Part shown: positions 7,656 to 16,137 of the stretch, in pieces
Layout of the letters: the number at the start of each line of letters is the position of its first letter
How positions within the stretch are numbered: the first letter of the stretch is position 1
Position numbers and translations under genes: made by a program
Source: JALZCH01 sp036387135
Lineage (GTDB): Bacteria; Acidobacteriota; Blastocatellia; Pyrinomonadales; Pyrinomonadaceae
DNA: 64,000 nt
NCBI GenBank assembly: GCA_036387135.1
Contig: DASVUH010000078.1
Span: 65,087 to 129,086, forward strand
Direction: 5' to 3'
The notes under the pieces: model-generated
What the model was told of the DNA's origin: nothing
Databases searched by the model: none
The model's input: only the letters and a program-made list of their open reading frames with translations

Positions 7656-8747
7656 ATGATCGAGCAAATCAATCATCATCGCCGCAATTTTTTGACAACG
7701 GCATTTAAAACCGTCGCCGCCGTCCAACTCGGGACGCTCGGCTGCACAATACAGAACGCCACGCCTGCGGCGATTCAACTTCCTGCCGAAGGCGAGCTGC
7801 CTTCTCTTGGTGGCGCGACCGCGTGGCTCAACTCGCCGCCGTTGACCGCGGAGAACCTACGCGGAAAAGTCGTCCTCATTAACTTTTGCACATACACCTG
7901 CATCAACTGGCTGCGCCAGCTCCCTTTTGTTCGCGCGTGGAACCAGAAATACAAGGATCAAGGACTGTTAATAATCGGTGTACACACCCCCGAGTTCGCC
8001 TTTGAGAAAGACCTCGGTAACATTCGCCGGTCGCTTCAGGGACTGAAAATCGAATATCCGGTCGCCATCGACAGCGATTATGCGATCTGGCAGGCTTTCG
8101 GAAATCAATACTGGCCGGCTCTCTATTTCGCCGATGGGCAGGGGCGCATTCGACATCACCATTTCGGCGAGGGCGAGTACGAAAAGTCGGAAAGGATTAT
8201 TCAACAATTACTCGCTGAAACCGGAGCCGGCGGCGGTAATCGGGACTTGGTCGCCGTCGAAGCAATGGGCGTCGAAGCCGCCGCGGATTGGGATAACTTA
8301 AAGTCGCCTGAAGCTTACGTCGGTTACGGGCGCGCCGAAAATTTTGCGTCTCCCGGCGGTGCAATATCAGATGAGCCTCGCCCTTATGTAGCGCCCGCGC
8401 GCCTGTTGCTCAATCATTGGGCACTTGCCGGCGATTGGACGGTAAAGAAACAGTTCGCTTTGCTCAACAAATCAGGCGGGCGCATCGCGTACCGCTTTCA
8501 CGCCCGCGATCTTCATCTCGTCATGGGACCGGCAAAGCCGGGCACGTCCGTGCGATTTCACGTTATTCTGGACGAACAGCCGCCGGGCACCGCTCGCGGA
8601 CTCGACGTTGACGATCAAGGTTACGGGACGGTTGCCGAACAACGGCTCTTTCAACTGATACGGCAGCCAAAACCCATCGCCGAGCGAAAGTTCGAGATAG
8701 AGTTTCTCGATCCGGGCGTTGAGGCTTTTGCTTTCACCTTTGGTTGA
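7656..8747 (+). CDS. Tat-exported redoxin (DipZ/TlpA-like) with altered cysteine motif
   Basis: A 363-residue protein with a twin-arginine leader (HHRRNFLTTAF) and a hydrophobic stretch ending LGC, which could also serve as a lipobox. The thioredoxin-like domain (about 50-185) and a C-terminal beta-rich module (about 215-363, FHARDLHLVMGP) match DipZ-type periplasmic redoxins, whose usual active-site region reads FWTYxCINC. Here it reads FCTYTCINW: C78 and C82 are present, W85 replaces the second cysteine of CxxC, and a Cys stands where Trp is normal. Disulfide chemistry across C78/C82 is imaginable but not shown. The ribosome-binding site AAGGAGG and the first codons are nearly identical to those of the hydrolase gene at 11944. 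Confidence 0.85.
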   Translation: MIEQINHHRRNFLTTAFKTVAAVQLGTLGCTIQNATPAAIQLPAEGELPSLGGATAWLNSPPLTAENLRGKVVLINFCTYTCINWLRQLPFVRAWNQKYKDQGLLIIGVHTPEFAFEKDLGNIRRSLQGLKIEYPVAIDSDYAIWQAFGNQYWPALYFADGQGRIRHHHFGEGEYEKSERIIQQLLAETGAGGGNRDLVAVEAMGVEAAADWDNLKSPEAYVGYGRAENFASPGGAISDEPRPYVAPARLLLNHWALAGDWTVKKQFALLNKSGGRIAYRFHARDLHLVMGPAKPGTSVRFHVILDEQPPGTARGLDVDDQGYGTVAEQRLFQLIRQPKPIAERKFEIEFLDPGVEAFAFTFG

Positions 8748-8774
8748 TCCGTAACTGAACCAATTCATCGCGGT

Positions 8775-8813
8775 CAGAGTCGAACCGGCGCGCACGACGC
8801 CGGTTCGACTCTG
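8775..8813. repeat. Perfect 16-bp inverted repeat
   Basis: CAGAGTCGAACCGGCG (8775-8790) and its exact reverse complement (8798-8813) are separated by seven bases. It lies 28 bases after the redoxin gene. No T-run follows, so it is either a transcript-stabilising or terminating hairpin, or a protein-binding palindrome. Confidence 0.75.
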
Positions 8814-8896
8814 AGCCTATCTGACATCTGTTGAGAAAATCTTCCCCGCAATCGGTAACAGAAATACCAAAAATATAAACCAGGAAAGAATTATGT

Positions 8897-8924
8897 GCTG
8901 CCGTCATGAACGGCGGCATTTTTT
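8897..8924 (+). terminator. Intrinsic terminator
   Basis: An 8-bp stem GCTGCCGT/ACGGCGGC (one G-T pair) with a five-base loop is followed by A and six T. It ends the transcript from the redoxin gene and its upstream neighbours. Between here and 9210 I see only the short tandem repeat at 9034. Confidence 0.8.
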
Positions 8925-9033
8925 ATGACGTTTGATTAAAGCTTGAATTTTAAAGGCGTCGAAATAAAACCGCGCCTGGTGAAATAAAGACAAGAAATGG
9001 TCTCGACCGAACCTCATCTATTAATTTAACCGC

Positions 9034-9066
9034 TTTATTACCGGCATTTTGTTTATTACCGGCATT
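9034..9066 (+). repeat. Tandem 15-mer in the leader of the aldehyde dehydrogenase gene
   Basis: TTTATTACCGGCATT occurs twice with a period of 18. A 15-base relative (GCTTTATTACCGGCA) also lies at 5952-5966, in the leader of the SDR gene. Shared placement in two leaders suggests a binding site or a recombination trace; nothing further can be said from sequence alone. Confidence 0.5.
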
Positions 9067-9210
9067 GGTATGGGAATTGTCATTAAGCCCATAGTGCAGT
9101 GCACGTTTTTATCATGGAGAATACAAATCGCCTAAATAGTTAATTTTATTAATTTCAACAGAATATTCGCGGAAAGCAGGGAGAATATTGAAACAGGAAA
9201 GGGGAATATC

Positions 9211-10638
9211 ATGACGCAAACCGAAAAAAAACAATATGCCGCACCCGATGAAGCGGGGGTAAATTCATTCCAGAATCTATTCGACCGGCAGAAGCGCCAC
9301 TTCGCAACAGGCGCAACGCGGAGCTATGAGTGGCGCGTCGAGCAGCTCGACCGCATGGGTCGGCTCATCGAGGAAAATGAGGCGGCGCTCCAGGAAGCAG
9401 TCTCACAGGATTTCAAAACCGCGAGTCAGGATCAAATCTTCGAGACGCTCGCCTGTCTCGCCGAGGTCGCGTACCAGAAGAGCCAGCTTAAGGATTGGAT
9501 GATGCCGGTTGAGGCGCCCGTGCCGCGTGCGCTTGCGGCGACCGGGCATCGCGGCGTTGTTTATCGAGACCCTTACGGCGTGGCGCTCGTCATCGGTCCC
9601 TTTAACGGTCCGCTCATTTTGCTGCTCCGCCCGGCAATCACGGCACTCGCGGCGGGCAACTGCTGCGTGCTCAAGCTGAGTTCCGCGCTAAAGGTATCCA
9701 CCTCGTTACTGCTCGATTTAGTTCCGAAATACTTCGAGCCGGAATCGGTCGCGGCGGTAGCGGGAAATCGCGAACAGATTACCGAGCTTCTCAAACTTCC
9801 TTTCGATTTCATTTTCTTTACCGGCAGCACGAGCACGGGAAAGGTCATCGCGCGCGCCGCCGCCGAGAATCTGACGCCTGTTCTGCTCGAACTCGGCGGG
9901 CAGAATCCGGCGCTGGTCGATGAAACTGCCAACATCGCGGACGCCGCTAAAAAGATCGTTTGGGGCGCGATGACGTGGGGCGGGCAATTGTGTACTTCGC
10001 CCGGATATGCCTATGTGCACGAATCGGTCGCCGAAGCCTTTGTGGCGGAGGCGAAAAAGGCGCTGACCGAATTCTATGGCGACGACCCGAAGACCAATCC
10101 CGATTATTCGCGCATCAACAGCGCGCGCGACGTTACACGCCTTGCCGCCCTGATCGACCCGGCTAAGGTGGTTGCCGGCGGGCAATCAGACGCAGAAGCC
10201 CGCTATCTCGATCCGACGATTCTTTATCCGGTGAACTGGGACGATCCCGTCATGGAAGATGAAATCTTCGGTCCCATTCTCCCTATCTTAACCTACCGAA
10301 CGCTCGACGAGGCTTTCAACAGAATTTCCGCCACTCCCAGTCCGCTGGCGGCGTTTATTTTCAGCCGCAATCAGAGCGCGATTGATCGTTTCACCGGCGA
10401 ACTGTCTTACGGCGGCGGAGCAGTAAATCAGGTCACCGTCAACGTGTTCGTCGAGTCAATGCCGTTCGGCGGGGTCGGATCGTCGGGCATCGGACATTAT
10501 TACGGGAAATACGGTTACGATATGCTGACGCACGCCAAATCAATGCTTGTTTCGCCGCCCGACGCGGCAATCGAACATCTTTACCCGCCGTTTACGCCGG
10601 AGAAAAATGCCGCGCTCAAAACGTGGTTCGAATATTGA
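9211..10638 (+). CDS. Aldehyde dehydrogenase (class 3 / coniferyl-aldehyde type)
   Basis: NAD(P)-dependent oxidation of an aldehyde to an acid is expected. The 475 residues lack the N-terminal extension of class 1/2 enzymes, and the core motifs PFNGPLILLLRPAITALAAG, FTGSTSTGK and LELGGQNPALV fit the ALDH3 group. The general base is E227 and the catalytic thiol is C261 in GGQLCTSPGY. The usual LKPSE after the nucleotide-binding strand is LKLSS here, a mild deviation. The protein is cytoplasmic, with a weak ribosome-binding site (GGAAAGGGG). The alcohol dehydrogenase that follows after 89 bases could supply its substrate, giving a two-step alcohol-to-acid route for products of the nearby hydrolases (inference). 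Confidence 0.93.
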   Translation: MTQTEKKQYAAPDEAGVNSFQNLFDRQKRHFATGATRSYEWRVEQLDRMGRLIEENEAALQEAVSQDFKTASQDQIFETLACLAEVAYQKSQLKDWMMPVEAPVPRALAATGHRGVVYRDPYGVALVIGPFNGPLILLLRPAITALAAGNCCVLKLSSALKVSTSLLLDLVPKYFEPESVAAVAGNREQITELLKLPFDFIFFTGSTSTGKVIARAAAENLTPVLLELGGQNPALVDETANIADAAKKIVWGAMTWGGQLCTSPGYAYVHESVAEAFVAEAKKALTEFYGDDPKTNPDYSRINSARDVTRLAALIDPAKVVAGGQSDAEARYLDPTILYPVNWDDPVMEDEIFGPILPILTYRTLDEAFNRISATPSPLAAFIFSRNQSAIDRFTGELSYGGGAVNQVTVNVFVESMPFGGVGSSGIGHYYGKYGYDMLTHAKSMLVSPPDAAIEHLYPPFTPEKNAALKTWFEY

Positions 10639-10727
10639 ATCGAGACCTCGGACGAGTAAGACAAGGACGCAATAAACAGCGCGAAAGCAGGTGCTTTTAA
10701 CAATAAACAGAAAACACAGGAGGATTT

Positions 10728-11765
10728 ATGACAACAACGACTAAATTAGCGGTGATGACAATGAGAGTGGCGCAAATTATCGCGCCGGGAGCGGATTTCC
10801 AGATCGTCGAGCGCGAGATTCCCAAACCCGGCACAGGACAAGTGCGCATCAAGGTGCAGGCGTGCGGCGTCTGTCACAGCGACGTGTTCACGAAAGAAGG
10901 CTTGTTGCCCGGCATACAGTACCCGCGCGTTCCGGGTCACGAAGTCGTCGGCATCATCGATGAAGTGGGCGCTGGCGTTTCCGGTTGGACAGTGGGACAG
11001 CGGGTCGGCGTCGGCTGGCACGGCGGTCATGACGGAACCTGCACTCCGTGCCGCAGAGGGGATTTTCGCAATTGCCTCAACCGGAAAATACCGGGCATCA
11101 GCTACGACGGCGGATACCAGGAGTACATGGCGGCTCCCGTCGAGGCGCTGGTTTCGATGCCGGAAACTCTGAACGAAGCTGAAGCCGCGCCGCTGCTCTG
11201 CGCCGGAAATACCACGTTTAACGCATTGCGGCACAGCGGCGCGCTGCCCGGCGATCTGGTGGCGGTGCAGGGCATCGGCGGTCTGGGGCATCTCGCCATT
11301 CAATTCGCCAGTAAATTCGGTTATAGAACTGTGGCTATCGGATACGGCGCCGAAACCGAGACTCTTGCGAAGAAACTAGGGGCGATTGCATACATCGACA
11401 GCAAAACGGCGAACGCCGCAGAGGAACTGCAAAAACTGGGCGGCGCGCGGGCGATCATCGCTACCGCGCCAAGCTCGAAAGCGATGTCCGCGCTTGTTGA
11501 CGGGCTAGGTACGAACGGCACTCTCATGGTCATCGGCGTGGATTCCGGTGCCATCGAGGTCACGCCCATCCAGCTCATCGGCGGAACCAGAACGATTCAA
11601 GGCTGGGTCGCAGGCTCGGCGATTGACGCCGAGGACACCGTGCGTTTCGCCGAACTTTCCGGCGTGCGCCCGATGATCGAAACTTACCCGCTCGAAAAAG
11701 CAGCCGAGGCTTTCGCGCGGATGATGAGCGGCGGCGCAAGATTTCGCGTCGTTCTGACGATGTAA
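10728..11765 (+). CDS. Zinc-dependent alcohol dehydrogenase (MDR family)
   Basis: A 345-residue medium-chain dehydrogenase. The catalytic zinc site is visible as C49 in CGVCHSD and the GHE motif about 20 residues later. The Rossmann motif is GIGGLGHLAIQFA. The structural zinc loop reads HGGHDGTCTPCRRGDFRNC: C105, C108 and C116 are present, but the first of the usual four cysteines is D102. The loop may therefore bind zinc differently or not at all. A strong AGGAGG site precedes the ATG at 10728. The protein is cytoplasmic and probably acts with the upstream aldehyde dehydrogenase. Confidence 0.93.
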   Translation: MTTTTKLAVMTMRVAQIIAPGADFQIVEREIPKPGTGQVRIKVQACGVCHSDVFTKEGLLPGIQYPRVPGHEVVGIIDEVGAGVSGWTVGQRVGVGWHGGHDGTCTPCRRGDFRNCLNRKIPGISYDGGYQEYMAAPVEALVSMPETLNEAEAAPLLCAGNTTFNALRHSGALPGDLVAVQGIGGLGHLAIQFASKFGYRTVAIGYGAETETLAKKLGAIAYIDSKTANAAEELQKLGGARAIIATAPSSKAMSALVDGLGTNGTLMVIGVDSGAIEVTPIQLIGGTRTIQGWVAGSAIDAEDTVRFAELSGVRPMIETYPLEKAAEAFARMMSGGARFRVVLTM

Positions 11766-11943
11766 AGAAGGTGGTTTCCATTTCCTGCGCGAACGGTACT
11801 TAACGCCGGATTTAACTATTTTAGTCGGTGAAGTAATTGGAAGCTGTGCACGTACACGTCCGCCGCGAACATCCGCAATAAATTCGGAAGCAGGATAATA
11901 AAATGTTCCAAGCAGTCAGCCATCGAACTCAGGAGGTTAGCAA

Positions 11944-12999
11944 ATGACCAAACAAATCAATCATCATCGCCGCCGTTTTCTCGGTGCTGCCGCCATGACC
12001 TTTGTTGCCGCCCGGCTAGGTCTGACAGATCGGGCAAACGCGCAATCCGGTAAGATAAACCCGGCGAAGGCGCCGGCGCTTGAAGCTAAGGCGGGCGGCA
12101 GCTCTTTCGGCGCACTCAAGCAGATCGATGCCGGCGTTTTAAATGTCGGATACGCGGAAGCAGGTTCCGCAACCGGAAAACCTGTGATTTTGCTGCACGG
12201 CTTTCCTTACGACATTCACAGTTTCGTCGAAGTCGCTCCTTTGCTGGCGTCGAGAGGCTATCGAGTGATCGTGCCTTTCGTTCGCGGCTACGGGACGACG
12301 CGCTTTTTATCAAGCGAAACGCCGCGTAACGGGCAGCAGTCGGCGGTTGCGATTGACGTAATTGCGCTGATGGACGCGCTTAAAATCGAAAAAGCGATTT
12401 TTGCAGGTTTCGATTGGGGCGCGCGGACGGCGAACATCATCGCGGCGCTTTACCCGGAACGCTGCTTGGGAATGGTGTCGGTGAGCGGTTATCTGATCGG
12501 CAGCCAGGAAGCCAACAAAATGCCCCTGCCGCCAAAGGCAGAGCTGCAATGGTGGTACCAGTATTACTTTGCCACCGAACGCGGGAGGATTGGTTACGAC
12601 AAATACCGGCGCGAATTTGCGAAGCTCATTTGGCAAATCGCTTCGCCTAAATGGAAATTCGACGACGCTACTTTCGACCGGAGCGCAGCATCTTTTGACA
12701 ACCCGGAGCACGTCGAAATCGTGATTCATAATTACCGCTGGCGGCTCAGTCTTGCCGAAGGCGAACGGAAATATGACGAACTGGAAAAGCGGCTTGCCGG
12801 AGCACCGTTGATTTCCGTCCCCACAATTACGCTTCAAGGCGATGCTGACGGCGCGCCGCATCCTGAAGCAAGCGCCTATGCAAAGAAATTTTCGGGCAAA
12901 TACACGCACCGAATTATCAAAGGCGGCATCGGTCACAATCTGCCGCAGGAAGCCCCGCGAGAATTTGCCAAAGCCGTGATTGATGTTGACGGCTATTAG
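11944..12999 (+). CDS. Tat-exported alpha/beta hydrolase (epoxide hydrolase/dehalogenase-like)
   Basis: A 351-residue protein with a twin-arginine signal (HHRRRFLGAAA, cleavage near ANAQ). The hydrolase core shows HGFPYD (H85), nucleophile D157 in GFDWGA and H331 in GIGHNLPQE. An Asp nucleophile followed by Trp-Gly is typical of soluble epoxide hydrolases and haloalkane/haloacetate dehalogenases, not of serine esterases. There is no EHN domain, so it belongs to a different branch from the three enzymes at the start of the window. The leader (AGGAGGTTAGCAAATGACCA) and the first codons match those of the redoxin gene at 7656, including an identical stretch encoding QINHHRR. Confidence 0.88.
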   Translation: MTKQINHHRRRFLGAAAMTFVAARLGLTDRANAQSGKINPAKAPALEAKAGGSSFGALKQIDAGVLNVGYAEAGSATGKPVILLHGFPYDIHSFVEVAPLLASRGYRVIVPFVRGYGTTRFLSSETPRNGQQSAVAIDVIALMDALKIEKAIFAGFDWGARTANIIAALYPERCLGMVSVSGYLIGSQEANKMPLPPKAELQWWYQYYFATERGRIGYDKYRREFAKLIWQIASPKWKFDDATFDRSAASFDNPEHVEIVIHNYRWRLSLAEGERKYDELEKRLAGAPLISVPTITLQGDADGAPHPEASAYAKKFSGKYTHRIIKGGIGHNLPQEAPREFAKAVIDVDGY

Positions 13000-13031
13000 A
13001 CATTTTAATCCGGGCAGGAGACGGCAGCGAT

Positions 13032-13304
13032 ATGAATCAAGGACAGTTAATTGTGAGAAATAGTGTTAAGCGAAAGATTGTCTTCGCTTTTTTGACGGGC
13101 ATTGTCACAACCGGAATGGTTTCCTTTACTGTGGTTTTAATAAATCTCGGCTTAACGGAAAGCTTTTGGCGAATCTGGCTTAAATCATGGTCGTTGGCTT
13201 TTTTAGTTGTGGTTCCGGTAATTTTAATCGTTTCTCCGGTGATCGGGCGGTTCGTTGATTTTTTGTTCAGAGAAAGTACCGCTCGCCAAAAAGTCGAAAA
13301 TTAG
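13032..13304 (+). CDS. Small two-helix membrane protein, DUF2798-like
   Basis: A protein of 90 residues with two membrane segments (about 16-37 and 51-72), a short loop containing FWRIWLKSW, and a basic end. The SFTVVLINLG...FWRIWLKSW...VPVILIVSP pattern fits DUF2798, a family of unknown role. It follows the Tat hydrolase by 32 bases with GGAGACGG upstream and is probably in the same transcript. From here to 13538 I see nothing definite. Confidence 0.7.
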   Translation: MNQGQLIVRNSVKRKIVFAFLTGIVTTGMVSFTVVLINLGLTESFWRIWLKSWSLAFLVVVPVILIVSPVIGRFVDFLFRESTARQKVEN

Positions 13305-13538
13305 TTCCAAATCGGAAACGAAGATGATACCTGAAAACTAAAATAAGAGACTTAAAGGTAAGGCGTAAAACTACAGTGGACTAAACTCTGCGTCCGCGCA
13401 GTAAATCATAAAATGTGAGCAGGATGTAAACTTAACGAAAATCGTGAATCAAACAAAATATTTTTCCGTCAGAAGATAATAACCTTCTCACTAAAGTTGT
13501 TTAATACACAGTCATCTCCGAGAAAGGCTCAATAAAAA

Positions 13539-13964
13539 TCACGAGTTCCCCTGCGGTTCGTCGTCCGGGATGATAATTTCGTGTCTGCCGAACAAACGGG
13601 CGTCGAGCGAATAGGCTCCCGGTCCGAAAATCGCGAGAGCGATGGATATTATGACAGCGTAAATGCCCGGCAGGTTACACCACAGATGATTACAACAGGG
13701 CGTCAAGGGCACAATGCACAAACTAAATATGACTCCGAGACAAAACAGACCGCTAAATACCGGTGTCAGAAAACCCGTCAAGAGAGTTACGCCGCAGGCT
13801 AGGTAAAATGCGCCGGTTGCCAAATTCCAGGTCGTAAAATTAAATCCGTCCTTAACCAGATGATTTCCGCCTTCGATAAACGCCGTCATGCCGAGAGCCG
13901 CGCGCTGGAACAGCAGCGCCGCTCCGTGCGCCCCTTCTGGAAACGAAGTGAATAGCCTTAGCAG
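13539..13964 (-). CDS. DoxX-like membrane protein with an apparent CTG start
   Basis: Four hydrophobic helices and the C-terminal SLDARLFGRHEIIIPDD match the paralogue at 31461 (SIDARLFGRREIIIPD). The first ATG in frame is at 13889, but it has no ribosome-binding site and would remove most of helix one. Reading upstream, codons from 13964 give LLRLFTSFPEG, which aligns residue for residue with MFRLFSKFPGG at the start of the paralogue. AAGGAG (13978-13973) is eight bases before the CTG at 13964. I therefore place the start at CTG; an ATC two codons earlier is too close to the site. DoxX-type proteins are linked to thiol and oxidative-stress complexes, but the role here is unknown. Confidence 0.75.
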   Translation of the reverse strand: MLRLFTSFPEGAHGAALLFQRAALGMTAFIEGGNHLVKDGFNFTTWNLATGAFYLACGVTLLTGFLTPVFSGLFCLGVIFSLCIVPLTPCCNHLWCNLPGIYAVIISIALAIFGPGAYSLDARLFGRHEIIIPDDEPQGNS

Positions 13965-14269
13965 TTTGATAACTCCTTGATTATTGTGGCTCTCCGGTTA
14001 ATACGAACGACATAAAAAATACATTTTCCCGATGTGGTGTGAATCACGAGAATTCGGAGTCTTTTACTACCTATATCTGGTTATTGATTCCGAATTACGG
14101 CTATCCCCGTATAACCATTTGTAGTACTCCCCGGTTACAACAGAAATAGCTATTAAAAAAATATTCTATTTCGTGATGTACCACCCGGCGTAAATTGTCA
14201 AACTCCTGTCAAGATGAAAGAGCTTGGATTACACAGCAGGGCTGTTGTGAAAGTAAACAGAGGAGAATT
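13965..14269. other. Divergent intergenic region
   Basis: It separates the reverse DoxX-like gene from the forward sigma-54 activator and must hold both promoters. An 8-bp inverted pair AATTCGGA / TCCGAATT flanks about 30 bases near 14050-14095. No GG-N10-GC sigma-54 promoter was seen. Confidence 0.4.
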
Positions 14270-15346
14270 ATGTTATCAGGAATAAAAGCGTCAACATTCG
14301 GTAGTGATTATTATATTTCGTCAGGCAAAACTGAAAACAGTAGAGGTACAGCGGCGAATTTTGTTAAAGAGAAATTTTCTCCCAAAACTAATTTTACAGA
14401 GATCATCGGCAGCAGTTCTTCTTTGAAAAGGCTTTTGCAATCAATCGAAACGGTCGCGCCGACCGACGCCTCCGTTTTGATCATGGGCGAGACCGGCACC
14501 GGTAAGGAACTCATTGCCCGCGCCGTTCACCGCTTGAGCCGCCGGTCAAGCCGCAGCTTTCTTAAGATGAACAGCGCTGCAATCCCCGCCGCTTTGCTCG
14601 AAGCCGAATTGTTCGGGCACGAGCGCGGCGCATTCACCGGAGCGACTAACCAGCGCGTCGGGCGCTTCGAGCTTGCCCATCAAGGCACGCTTTTTCTGGA
14701 CGAAATAGGCGATATGCCGCTTGAACTCCAGCCAAAATTGCTGCGTGTTTTGCAGGAACAGGAATTTGAACGCCTCGGAAGCTCCCGCACGCAGAAAGTA
14801 GACGTGCGAATGGTGGCGGCGACCAACCAGGATTTGCTTGATCGGGTAGAGACGGGCGAATTCCGGCGCGATCTGTATTACCGCCTGAACGTTTTTCCAA
14901 TTCGCATTCCGCCTTTAAGAGAACGCCGCGACGACATTCCATTGCTGGCAAATCATTTCGCACAAAAATTCGCCGCCAAAATGGGAAAGGAAATCACTTC
15001 GATTCAAAAAGAGACCTTAAATCTTTTGCTGGATTACGCTTACCCGGGAAACGTGCGCGAGCTGGAAAACATCATCGAACGCGCCGTGATTTTATCAACG
15101 GACGGCGTCTTACGAATCGAGTTTTTGGAATCGCCTGCTTTTCCTAAAACGAGTGTTTCGGCTGGCTCCCAAACGCTGGAAGATTTTCAACGCCGTCTTA
15201 TCGTGCAGACTTTGGAAACGAGTGCCTGGCGAATCGGCGGAATGAATGGAGCGGCTGAGCGGCTCGGCTTAAATCGCACTACTTTGATCTCCAAGATGAG
15301 AAAGCTCGGCATCTCGCGCCGCGAGCAGCAGCAATCTATTGCCTGA
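14270..15346 (+). CDS. Sigma-54-dependent activator without a sensory domain
   Basis: A 358-residue enhancer-binding protein. After a short unstructured N-terminus (about 50 residues) comes the AAA+ domain: Walker A GETGTGK (73-79), the sigma-54 contact loop GAFTGA (120-125), Walker B LFLDEIGDM and the arginine-finger region RRDLYYRLNVFPIRIPPLRERRDDIP. A Fis-type helix-turn-helix (AAERLGLNRTTLISKMRKLGI) ends the protein. There is no receiver, GAF or PAS domain, so activity must be set by another protein or by abundance. The start at 14270 is chosen for the AGAGGAG site seven bases upstream and the match to the copy at 21434. It converges on the two-component operon that follows. Confidence 0.92.
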   Translation: MLSGIKASTFGSDYYISSGKTENSRGTAANFVKEKFSPKTNFTEIIGSSSSLKRLLQSIETVAPTDASVLIMGETGTGKELIARAVHRLSRRSSRSFLKMNSAAIPAALLEAELFGHERGAFTGATNQRVGRFELAHQGTLFLDEIGDMPLELQPKLLRVLQEQEFERLGSSRTQKVDVRMVAATNQDLLDRVETGEFRRDLYYRLNVFPIRIPPLRERRDDIPLLANHFAQKFAAKMGKEITSIQKETLNLLLDYAYPGNVRELENIIERAVILSTDGVLRIEFLESPAFPKTSVSAGSQTLEDFQRRLIVQTLETSAWRIGGMNGAAERLGLNRTTLISKMRKLGISRREQQQSIA

Positions 15347-15430
15347 TTTCCCGATTTTCAGACAACTAATTTTCCTCACTTTCAAATAAGGACTTGTTTT
15401 TTCTTAAAGCTGAATTGAAAGCGACACGTG

Positions 15431-16105
15431 TCAGAACTTATGCGATGATTGCCATGGATTTATGGCTGGCACCAGGTGGAGCCTGATAGACATTCTGACG
15501 AGGGCGGCGAGCGAGTCTGCTTCCATTTTTTGCATTATCTTGCCGCGATGCGCCTTGACAGTGATTTCGCTTATTCCGAGTTTTGCGCCGACCTGTTTGT
15601 TCAACAAACCGGAAACCACAAGCAGCATCACTTCCTGCTCGCGAGGCGTAAGCGACATATATCGTTTATGAAGTTTTTCTATCTCAGCTTCATCTTCAAG
15701 CATCGCTCGACTTCTTTCAATTGCGTGCCGGATAGCGGCGAGCAGCGCTTCATCGTCAATCGGTTTCGTCAAAAACTCAACCGCTCCGGCTTTCATCGCT
15801 TGAACCGACATCGGGATGTCGCCGTGACCGGTAATAAAGATAATCGGCATGTCGAGGCGTTCTTCGGCAATCAGTTTCTGCAATTCGAGACCGTTCAGTC
15901 CCGGCAGCGACACATCTAAGACCAGGCAGCAGGGAACGGGGATTTGAGGTCGGGCGAGGAAGTCCTGCGCCGACTCGAATGTTTCCGCCTGCCAACCTGC
16001 CCAGCCAATCAGCGCATCGAGCGATTCACGCACCGAAATGTCATCGTCCACGACGAAAACAATTGGCGTCTTTTTAGATTCCGTGAATAACTTTTCCGGC
16101 TTCAT
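15431..16105 (-). CDS. FixJ-type response regulator
   Basis: A 224-residue regulator. The receiver domain (13-130) carries the acidic cluster VVDDD and phosphoacceptor D64 in LVLDVSLPGLNG, with T in FITGHGD and K in LTKPID. A LuxR/GerE helix-turn-helix (about 150-212, LTPREQEVMLLVVSGLLNKQ...SEITVKAHRGKIMQKM) follows. The arrangement matches FixJ/TodT/StyR regulators. It is the last gene of a three-gene reverse operon, 32 bases after the single-domain regulator, with GAGGAG before its ATG. The multi-PAS kinase upstream is its likely partner. Confidence 0.93.
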   Translation of the reverse strand: MKPEKLFTESKKTPIVFVVDDDISVRESLDALIGWAGWQAETFESAQDFLARPQIPVPCCLVLDVSLPGLNGLELQKLIAEERLDMPIIFITGHGDIPMSVQAMKAGAVEFLTKPIDDEALLAAIRHAIERSRAMLEDEAEIEKLHKRYMSLTPREQEVMLLVVSGLLNKQVGAKLGISEITVKAHRGKIMQKMEADSLAALVRMSIRLHLVPAINPWQSSHKF

Positions 16106-16137
16106 TTGTATTGCTCCTCGAAAGATACGGCAAGCAG

